This document shows positions 56,901 to 64,000 of a DNA stretch of 64,000 nt, in pieces. This stretch comes from Whitmania pigra. Taxonomy: Eukaryota > Annelida > Clitellata > Hirudinida > Haemopidae. The stretch lies in assembly GCA_021613335.1 (NCBI GenBank), contig JAJTWR010000231.1, forward strand, positions 949,501-1,013,500, in the 5' to 3' direction. The notes under the pieces were generated by a model. That model was not told the origin of the DNA, did not search any database, and saw only the letters and a list, made by a program, of their open reading frames with translations. The position numbers were made by a program, and so were the translations under genes. Each line of letters begins with the position of its first letter. Positions within the stretch are counted from its first letter, which is position 1.

Positions 56901-59639
56901 TAGAAATCAAATAACCGCGAAATTACCAAGGCATTATTTCAAGGAATAAAACCGATGAATATGTTCGTTAATAATTTAAGTATTTATTGTCTGCTATAAG
57001 TGTTCGTGGCTTTGCTCATTACAAACTTTCCAATTTTAATAATGTCGAAAGCTCATGGTTATTCGCTTATGACAGGAAATTTAACCCAAGTAACTGGCAG
57101 TCGCATCATCACAACTTGGAACCTTCTATGTTTCATAAAATCGTCTGCTCTCAAATTTTCAGAAGCTTAAAATCCTATGTATTCGCCGTTGACCAATAGC
57201 TAACATCTTGTCATTAGGATTACTTTATTTTTTTCTTCACTTTTCCTTGCCTGACTCAAATTTATTGGTTGTCGTTTGACCCTTCAATTTGTTGGTGATA
57301 AATAAAGGCCATTAACACCTCTCCCATACTTTTTATCCACGACTTATGAATTTCAGGTGAACCTTGCGTCCTCTGTTGCAAAAGTAGCGATGGAATCTGC
57401 AGTTCTTTCCACAAGAAAATAATTTTGGCAGATGGTTCTTACTGTGCAGCAGGCATATGCTCGGAGGTAAAACTTTGGTAGGGGCTTCATGCTTAAAATA
57501 TTAACTTGTACAATTGCTTGGAAAAGCATGACTCCTTTGAAGAGTCTCGGCGGACCCAGTTCTTCAATTGGTTTGTCATTAACCCCGAATTAAAAATAGC
57601 TTAGCTTGAAATATTTTCCCGATTTATGAACAGGGTTATTTTATTTGAGAACCCTGCTTGGACCCCGTCAAAATAGCCCAAGACAAAATCGCCCCGTAAA
57701 AAAGCTCAGTAAAAAATAAATTTATTAAGAAAAATTATTAAGCTAAAAATTTAAAATGATTAAATAAGTAAACACGTAAATTAGTTAAATTATGGGATTA
57801 AAGCAATTACACGAATATAAGCGAGAGTTTCTGGGAACAAGAATGTAGGTTGGAACAGGAGTACGAAGGCGTCGATTCGCTTGCACGATTCAGTTGCACG
57901 TACCTCTTCGATGCTCTTGGTTGTCTGTTATCTGCCCGAAAATGTGTGATGTGAGATCCTCATTTTATCCTGCTCTTTCCGAAACTTTCCATTGAATTTG
58001 AATCTAGCTCTTCGATGTACACATTACAACACATTGCCCTGAACTCAGGAATACATCAAACGAAAATAGACGATCTGAGGGACCGACTTGACTTGAGATT
58101 AGGATAATGTGGTTTCTTGGTGCGGCTCGCGCGTGTTACATGCCAGTCGATAAGTTGAGTTAAAGATCAATCTGTAAAGTCCTTGGATGGGAATAACAGC
58201 TGGAATCCGAAGTTTAATTTGGACAATAAATGCTCCACTTCATGAATTTTCCTAATACCAGCTAAATTCCATGCTGTCTTAAAAGCATTCAAACCACTGA
58301 TTTCGACTCAAATTTCGAATTAATTTCGGTTATAATGTATTCAATTCGTAAAAATTAGCTTTTTGTTTAAATGATTAGCGTTTTTTTTCGGCATTGAACT
58401 ATTTTGACTGTTTTGTCTTGTGTTAGTTTGGCGGGTCGCCATGATCTTTTTGAATCTTTTTAACCTGATTAATTTCAAAATTACCTGGTAATTTTCATGA
58501 TGTTCTTGTGTATCAGTAACATATTTTTTAGGCAACTTTATTTCACTGATCACACAGAGGCGTAGCCTGGGTATTTTGCGCCCGGGGGCAAACTAGAATT
58601 GGCGCCCTTTTCCATGTCTATATATTTAATCTTACTGTATTACACTGAATTTGAAATTGAAATAAAAATCAAATTTTAATGGCTACAAATAGTAGCGCAT
58701 GCTTCACCCAATCAGTCACAGTCTAAGATGATTTACATGCATAGTAGTCTAATACTGTCTAAAATAGATTTATTTGTCTTGATTTAACAGTTGCAAACTG
58801 ATCAATAACGTCATCAAAGTCTGTTTTCTCAAGCGTTTCTCTTTCTATACTAAGAAGAGCAAGATCACTGAGACGATCCTGTTCCATTGATGCATTAAGC
58901 CTCATTTTGGCGCCCTTGTATCTTGGCGCCCGGGGACATATGTACCCCCCGCCCCCCCTTAGCAACGCCTCTGTGATCACATAAAAATATTTAATAAAAA
59001 TAAACATCAATTTAGTATTCAAGGAGTATTAATCATACAGCCTCGGTCTTGACAAGTTTAATTGAGGTCTATAGGTAAAGATGCTTCTTCGATTAATTAA
59101 TTAATATTATTTAAATTTGATAATTACAGGGAATCTGCTCAACATCATTTGAAGCTCAGATGAAAACAGTTAGGGCATGGGAAGTAATATCTTATGAATA
59201 CTTCAGCGGCCTAAGTAAATTTATTTGTTTTCATCTGATGTCTGTTGTTAATCGTTGATAATGGCTTCGTTTTCCAGAGACATTCCTGAAGGGTAACGTG
59301 GTGTTGGTGATCACATTGGTGACAATCATCCCGTATCTCATCATTTCTTTTTACATTTGCAGAAAGGTTAGAGCCATAAACTGAATTATGTTTAAAAATA
59401 AATTTGAACATGCTTATATGAAATTGTGACCAGGATCATCGTGCGTTGGCAGAAGAAAAACAGCTTAGAGAGTGGTACAGTACTAGGGTAGCATGTTTGA
59501 AAGATGTGTTAGATTTGATTCTGCATTTAACGTGCACTATTATTTTATAATTTCACAGAGCAATGAATTGTTTTGGAAGAACTCGAAGGTGATTGTCAGG
59601 GTTGTTCCTGAAGTTAAAGTCTTTCGCCCTGTCAAGTGA
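47963..59639 (+). CDS. adam17: ADAM17 (TACE)-like membrane metalloprotease (710 aa, 23 exons)
   Basis: Sheddase of the plasma membrane. Exons: 47963-48008 and 48175-48383 (N-terminus provisional), 48502-48631, 49733-49824, 50113-50198, 50293-50342, 50400-50560, 50855-50938, 51010-51093, 51406-51538, 55205-55312, 55382-55387, 55761-55873, 55945-56011, 56181-56310, 56412-56508, 56621-56661, 56719-56795, 57357-57466, 59130-59214, 59278-59366, 59434-59487, 59559-59639; 711 codons in frame. Prodomain, then a basic KMTKRRK cleavage site (about 221), the reprolysin-type protease with HEIGHGFGSAHD (394-405) and Met-turn KYMMYS, the disintegrin domain (CGNGIVENGEQCD), the Cys-rich membrane-proximal domain with CCKSSDGIC, one TM helix (VVLVITLVTIIPYLIISF), and a short cytoplasmic tail. 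Two residues of the zinc motif come from a 6-nt microexon. The long intron 10 is mostly transposons. Confidence 0.92.
51130..51299. mobile_element. MITE with CAGGGCCGGATTTA-type inverted ends
   Basis: 170 bp in intron 9 of ADAM17. Starts CAGGGCCGGATTTACCCAGG and ends CCTAAATCCGGCTTTG, giving inverted termini that share GCCGGATTTA. No clear 8-bp duplication. hAT-like by its CAGGG start. Confidence 0.6.
52139..52679. mobile_element. hAT MITE with CAGCGGTTCTCAACC ends in ADAM17 intron 10
   Basis: 541 bp. Terminal inverted repeats CAGCGGTTCTCAACCTGTGG and, at the other end, GGTTGAGAAACGCTG. The flanks ACTTAAGG and ACTTAAAA agree at 6 of 8 positions, consistent with a decayed 8-bp target-site duplication. 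This end sequence is characteristic of a widespread hAT group. A related copy lies at 60170-60707. Confidence 0.75.
52857..55020 (+). mobile_element. hAT-like transposon with BED-finger protein remains, split by another hAT
   Basis: Inverted termini ATGGTTCGTACAGG (left) and, read inward from the right, ATGGTTCATACAGG. Inside each end are reiterated GTCCTAAA motifs. Flanks GGTACTTC and GGTACCTG agree at 6 of 8 positions. The plus-strand coding remains start at 53158 (MPGLCVFNSKWL), are cut by the 861-bp insertion, and continue at 54065 with DNEEWSWLRRNTTDYQKAYC and a C-x-x-C finger. Downstream (54229-54780) is a C-terminal piece with LLTLSHGQASVERGF. The middle of the protein is missing. Confidence 0.7.
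53196..54056 (-). mobile_element. hAT element inserted in the coding frame of the element at 52857
   Basis: 861 bp. Ends CAGGGGTGGCCAGACC and GGTTGGTCACCGTTG, with a perfect 8-bp target-site duplication GGCTAGAC at 53188-53195 and 54057-54064. Minus-strand frames (53938-53624 and 53754-53413) are two frameshifted parts of a hAT transposase C-terminus of the GTF2IRD2/ZBED type (DFWKLVPEVTYPQLK, YCCESLYSTMKFIKSKHR). Confidence 0.85.
55382..55387 (+). other. adam17: 6-nt microexon supplying the catalytic Glu-Ile of ADAM17
   Basis: AGATCG is preceded by the acceptor TTTTACCAAACAG and followed by the strong donor GTAAGT. The upstream exon ends CATG and the downstream exon starts GCCATGGG. Direct joining would read HGHGFG. 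With the microexon the codons are CAT GAG ATC GGC CAT, i.e. HEIGH, the zinc-binding/catalytic motif of reprolysins. Length and phase (1 in, 1 out) fit exactly. Confidence 0.85.
57650..58355. repeat. Dispersed repeat, copy 1 (in ADAM17 intron 19)
   Basis: The start region has CCCCGTCAAAATAGCCC and CAAAATCGCCCCG. Further on it has TGTACACATT-CAAC, AGCATTCAAACCACT and TAATGTATTCAA. All occur in the same order and orientation at 63430-63965. There is no open frame, so it is a non-coding mobile element of unknown class. Confidence 0.6.
58555..58973 (-). mobile_element. Non-autonomous hAT element with perfect 8-bp duplication
   Basis: 419 bp in ADAM17 intron 19. Ends CAGAGGCGTAGCCTGGG and TTAGCAACGCCTCTG, flanked by TGATCACA at 58547-58554 and 58974-58981. 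On the minus strand a frame reads DRLSDLALLSIERE and FDDVIDQFATVKSR, the extreme C-terminus of a hAT transposase. Confidence 0.88.
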
Positions 59640-59867
59640 CTCTCTTACGCTTATTACGTTAATTCTTAAGAACTTCAATTTTTTTTCCTTTATTTATTTT
59701 TTTGTAGAGGGAGATTTATTAAACAAAATATTCGAAAAACACAGTTACAAACCCGTTTGTATATTTAATTAGTCATAACTTTCGTAAAAAAAGGTCATCC
59801 GAAGGGATATATTCCTGCTGATGGGTTTCCTGTTCCAAACGGATACAAATTAAATCAGATCAAAAAT

Positions 59868-59886
59868 CATCATCATCATCATCATC
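59868..59886. repeat. (ATC)n trinucleotide microsatellite
   Basis: Short run of CATCATCATCATCATCATC downstream of the ADAM17 stop. Confidence 0.8.
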
Positions 59887-60169
59887 ACCTTCAGCGTAGT
59901 CTTCGTCCTCTTTGAAATTATGATCAAATTTTTACATCGTAAAGCTTACGTTCCAGCGAAGATAACTGTCTGATGCCATGTTTGGGTACAATAACATAAA
60001 CAATGGTCGCAATCAATAAGAACGTTAAACGTATAAAAACAAATAAAATAATAATTTTATTGAAACAGACAAAAATTGAAATCAATTTTAAAGCCGGGTT
60101 GGCTTGGGTAGTGGACCGCATCCTGATTGCCCCAATGTTTACCAATGTGGCTTATTACCAGTAAGGCTT

Positions 60170-60707
60170 AAGGACGTGGTTCTCAACCTTTCTGACGCCG
60201 TGGCCCCAGACGGCACTTGACGTGCTACGGCGACCCCCCCAACAACAAAATTGATTTGGATACCTTTCACTAAAGGATCATTGTTGCTGTTATGCCTTTC
60301 ACTTCTAAATATTAGAATATTTATATTTAAAACTTTTTTCGCACATCCCATACTTGCGAGATTTAGTTAGTTTTAAATAAGAAAACATGAGACATATTGG
60401 CATGTTTTTAAATTATTTATTTTGTAACATTATTTGATTTTATTTCTTATTATTTGAGTTTCTAAACATCGCAACAGTTTCAATGAGAATGGTGCTTGCC
60501 AAACTCATGATTTCGCTGAAGTCGCTAAAGGTAACGACGCGACATGTGCTTGCACCATAAAAAGCCTCTTGCTTACAGTTTTATGTAGGGTTATGGATGA
60601 AGTTTTGTCAAAATTATGTCTTTAAGAAATATTCTAAAAAATATGTTACAAAAATATTAAATTCTCAGTGTCTAAAGGGGTCGCAACCCACAGGTTGAGA
60701 ACCGCTG
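60170..60707. mobile_element. hAT MITE with GGTTCTCAACC ends
   Basis: Left end ACGTGGTTCTCAACC and right end GGTTGAGAACCGCTG, the same termini as the element at 52139 but with a different interior that includes GGGGTCGCAACCC. The target-site duplication is not clear (GTAAG shared on both sides at best). Confidence 0.65.
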
Positions 60708-60870
60708 GTAAGTGAATTTTGCTTGAATGCCCTGGAGTGAAAGCCCCCAAGTTGAAGTGGGCCATTCATGTGTTGTGATTTTACGATTTTTTTTTTGCGC
60801 TGGAGTAGTGTTCATTTAAAATGAGGTTGATCGACTGAACGGTGCTGAAATTCCCTTGGGTAGAACTTGT

Positions 60871-61167
60871 TTATGACAACGTGTTTTCGTTTTCATATGA
60901 CTCTGATGACGATATGAAGAATTTGATAAGGTCAACAAACGTCGCTTTGACACTTTGCATTGGGAGTCTATCGATGAACCGATCGTTGCACCTAAAGTCA
61001 ATAGATAGTTGAATCGTTGCACTCACTAACTTATCACTAAGCGACCATCGTATAAATATGTGTTTGGGTTCGTCAAAGTTATTTGTGGAATCGGACTTGT
61101 TGATTGTTATCTGTCGATATCGTAGGTCGTCGGTTGGGGCGGAGTTATCGGACAACCAGTCGAACAT
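60871..61167 (-). CDS. Unsupported open frame upstream of the K2P gene
   Basis: 98 codons from an ATG at 61167 to a stop at 60871, starting MFDWLSDNSAPTDDL. Composition is protein-like (balanced charged and hydrophobic residues) and somewhat richer in GC than its surroundings. No motif is recognised and there are no obvious splice partners. It could be a single-exon gene, an exon, or chance. Confidence 0.2.
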   Translation of the reverse strand: MFDWLSDNSAPTDDLRYRQITINKSDSTNNFDEPKHIFIRWSLSDKLVSATIQLSIDFRCNDRFIDRLPMQSVKATFVDLIKFFISSSESYENENTLS

Positions 61168-61647
61168 CTCATCAAATGAGAATTATGATGAATGGTGAAA
61201 CATAAGAGGGTAGTTTTGAAAAGAGTTCCTAATTCTTATTTATATTATTTATTGATCTTATGGGTTTAAACATTTCGAAACTAAATAATATCAGTGAAAT
61301 TATTGCAATAGCTTAGGATGTACATAATCTAAAGTCATATACGTGTTCTTCTATAAATGAATGGATTACAAGATTTTTAGGATTTCAAACATTTTATAGT
61401 TAAATTTCTTCAAATTAAACTAACTTTATAGAAAGTGTCAAAATCTATTTTAATTTTCTCATTATACATTAACTGTCGAGAGAGGTCAGCAGTACAGGTG
61501 CACAACGTCTGAGGTAACTTCGCAAGGTGCTGTATCAACGTCGTGTTTACTTATTGATCCACATTACCATAGAAACACGACACCAAACATTTTGTAATTC
61601 GCTCAAAAGAGTTCTTTGACATTACAATTAGTTCAGCAGTTGTCACT

Positions 61648-63092
61648 ATGGAAGGTCCCACGCAGGAAGAAAAAGTAGAATTACGCAGGCGACGCATAGA
61701 ATATTGTAAAAAGTCATCGAAATTCATCTTAACCAACGTCGGGTTGGGTTTGGTAATGGTCATCTACACCATAGTCGGTGCAATTGTGTTTCAAAAATTG
61801 GAGACGACAAACGAAAAAGAGTCGTGCACTGCTTCAATGAATAAATACGAACCGCTGGAGAATCAGACTGCTAACGATCTCTGGTCCATGGCCAGCTCTT
61901 ACACATTGGGAGGAGATGGATATGATGACGAACTAAGTTCAATAGAACAAATAGTGATCGAGTTTAGGAAGAAAGTATTGGACCTGGGTTACGACGGTAC
62001 AAACTGCTCCTCATTGGGGGAGGAAGGAGGACCTCAGTTCAAATGGTCCTTCAGTGGTTCAGTGCTTTTTGCTGTCACTGTATTCACAACAGTGGGTTCG
62101 TTTTTTTCTTGACGGATGTTAAAAATGTTTTGTTTTGTTTTTTACAACAGCGTTATTATAGTAAATTTTATCGACTTCAAATTTTAGGTTATGGAAATAT
62201 TGCACCGAAAACATTTTGGGGTCGACTAGTCTGCATCGTGTATGCGTTCATAGGCATTCCACTGATGCTAGTTTTTCTTGCAAACATTGGAGGGGTCATG
62301 GCGGATGTGTTTCGATTTGTGTATTCAAACCTTTGCTGCTGCGGATGCTTTAATTTGAGAAAGACATCCAACTCCGAGTCAAAGCTGAATCTGACCGAAC
62401 AAACTCAGCGTGACACGGAAGATGCGAATGATTTCGACGAGGACGAAGATCAGTTAGGTGTCCCTTTAACTGTAACTCTGGTCGTTGTTGCTGGTTACCT
62501 GTTCATGGGGTCGCTGTTGTTTGGTACTTGGGAAAAGTGGACGATGTTGCAATCTGCTTATTACTGCTTCATTACCATCTCGACGATAGGATTCGGGGAT
62601 GTGGTGCCTGGAACAGACAACATAAACAGCGCAACGGGACAACTGACTATGATTGGCGCTGCGCTTTATTTAATCTTTGGCATGGCCATCATGTCGATGG
62701 CTTTCAACCTCATACAGGAGGAAATGGTCAGCAAATTTATCTGGATATCTGAGAAGTTGGGTGGGTGATCAAAGCAATTTAAATAGGGAAACATTAAACA
62801 TTAAACCATTTTGGGTTTGTTTCAATTTATTTGCTTTCGCTTTTTGTTTTTTCTGTATATATAACGGCTTGTTTGTTTGTTTGATTCAATAAACTCATAA
62901 ACCAAATATATATATATTGATGCTGAAAATTTTCCAGGACTATCCAAGAAAGACGATGACGAGGAAGAAATTGCATCTAATTCAAAGGTGCCTCATCCTG
63001 GCACTCAAGAACCCAGCACCAGCAGCTTCAAGGATGCAAATTCTTTAACAAAATTTGCGACGGCTGCAATTTCTCAGCCAACGAAGAAATAA
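61648..63092 (+). CDS. kcnk-like: Two-pore-domain potassium channel (391 aa, 3 exons)
   Basis: Plasma-membrane leak channel for potassium. Exons: 61648-62095, 62188-62760, 62938-63092; 392 codons. TM1 (FILTNVGLGLVMVIYTIVGAI) is followed by a long extracellular cap loop with NQT and NCS glycosylation sites. The first filter is TTVGYG (147-152) with its last residues split by intron 1; then TM2 (WGRLVCIVYAFIGIPLMLVF) and a Cys-rich, acidic cytoplasmic loop. TM3 (VPLTVTLVVVAGYLFMGSLL) is followed by the second filter STIGFG (to 286) and TM4. The GFG in the second filter is usual for K2P channels. The C-terminal exon is hydrophilic. It is closest to the TWK/KCNK18 type by general appearance; the subfamily is not certain. 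A polyadenylation signal lies at 63176. Confidence 0.94.
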
Positions 63093-63175
63093 AAAGACGC
63101 GAATGACAAACCACAGAAAATCAAATTCCAAAGATTAAATTCATGCTACTTTTTTGCACGATCAAATTCTAAGGA

Positions 63176-63181
63176 AATAAA
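63176..63181 (+). terminator. Polyadenylation signal of the K2P channel gene
   Basis: AATAAA about 84 bp after the stop codon. An earlier AATAAA inside intron 2 (near 62889) could end a shorter transcript. Confidence 0.55.
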
Positions 63182-63429
63182 AATGTTTTAGTAAAATCTA
63201 AAGTCGGCGTCTGTCTCAATCAATTATCTTATACAAAATATCAGAAAAATTTTCGCCTTGAAATTCATTGGAAAATGTCTGCTGAACATTTGGACGACCA
63301 GACGTAGTTTTGGACGTGCATTCAGACCTTATCGTAAAGTTATTCCTTAATCCCATAATGAAATTAAAATTTCCACCTGTTCATTTTAATTAAACGTTCG
63401 AATGGAGCGATTACTTGGGATGTTTGTTG

Positions 63430-63965
63430 TACTGCAGACCCGTGAGAATAGCCCAGCAACAAAATAGCTCAGGACGAAATAGCCCCGTCAAAATAGCGGT
63501 AAAATTGGTTCATTGTGGATTTGTTGCATGTTCACATGACGTGATGATAAGGTGATTCACTTTGCGTGGCTCGAATATGTTGTACGTCAATCGATAACAT
63601 AGATTAAATTCCAATTCAAACCCTTCATTGTACACATTGCAACGGGAACTCGGGGAAGGATCAACAGAAATTAAACGATCAAAGGAACCTTCGTGACTTA
63701 ATGAGTGTCTGGTAAATTAACTTTGTGCAGATTGCACACGTTGATTGTCAATTGATAATTTATATTAAATACCAACTTGAAAAGTCCATGTAAAGTGAGG
63801 AAGTAGCCGGAATCCTAATAATATTTTAAACGATAAATCTTCCACTTAATGAAATTCCCTGATACAAATTAAACTCAAAACGGTCACAAAAGCATTCAAA
63901 CCACTAACTTCAAATTAAATTCGGAGTCAGTTATCGGTTAATGTATTCAACTCACAAAATTTTTT
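63430..63965. repeat. Dispersed repeat, copy 2 (right edge of the window)
   Basis: Second copy of the element at 57650-58355, in the same orientation, with CAAAATAGCTC, CCCCGTCAAAATAGC, TTGTACACATTGCAAC, AGCATTCAAACCACT and TAATGTATTCAA in the same order. It reaches nearly to the window end. Confidence 0.6.
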
Positions 63966-64000
63966 ATAATACATTAATACATTATTTTGTCACTGGGCTA

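Noticed and set aside
61551..61763. Minus-strand open frame over the start of the K2P channel
   Set aside because: Antisense shadow of exon 1 of a well-supported gene.

Overview
The window is AT-rich animal (metazoan) DNA. Genes are built from many short exons with GT-AG introns of roughly 60 to 600 bp. Every clearly recognised gene is a metazoan family member (FoxN1/4, TXNDC11, ADAM17, TANGO2, CDR2, PUS3, PURA, a two-pore potassium channel). The compact introns and mixed transposon load suggest an invertebrate. A tunicate-like deuterostome is one possibility, but the sequence does not prove it. I joined exons by hand. For ten of the eleven gene models that encode a complete protein the splice phases agree from start codon to stop; the eleventh (a coiled-coil gene at 30.4-31.7 kb) has no certain 5' end.

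Layout, left to right. A FoxN1/4-type forkhead gene (+, 1063-3131). A small unknown three-exon gene (-, 3510-4123). A tandem pair of MPPE1/PGAP5-like metallophosphoesterase genes (+, 6267-11577 and 15657-18626) with identical intron positions: copy 1 carries a reverse-transcriptase-less LINE in intron 1, and the two copies are separated by a nested hAT insertion (12477-14644). An FBXO30/40-like gene (-, 18841-20759) and PUS3 (-, 21154-24421). A hAT-rich spacer (24.6-25.9 kb). TANGO2 (+, 27533-30116). A coiled-coil gene (-, 30382 to about 31657). A CDR2-like gene (-, 33501-36934). A repeat-bearing spacer with a LINE 3' end and a perfect 26-bp hairpin. PURA (+, 40564-42101). TXNDC11 (-, 42769-47000), head-to-head with ADAM17 (+, 47963-59639, 23 exons). 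A two-pore potassium channel (+, 61648-63092).

The most striking signal is in ADAM17. As plainly spliced the protease would lack the catalytic glutamate of its zinc motif (VAH-GHGFGSAHD). A 6-nt microexon (55382-55387) inside the intron restores HEIGH exactly, in frame, with textbook splice sites. The second is the mobile-element record: at least five hAT-superfamily insertions have recognisable 8-bp target-site duplications, including two cases of one element nested in another. One of these produced a near-perfect palindrome of about 2.1 kb.

Functionally the genes are housekeeping or signalling genes with no operon logic: GPI-anchor remodelling (MPPE1), tRNA pseudouridylation (PUS3), ubiquitin ligase (FBXO30-like), ER redox (TXNDC11), ectodomain shedding (ADAM17), potassium leak (K2P) and transcription factors (FoxN, PURA). 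No bacterial features, CRISPR arrays or rRNA genes were seen.
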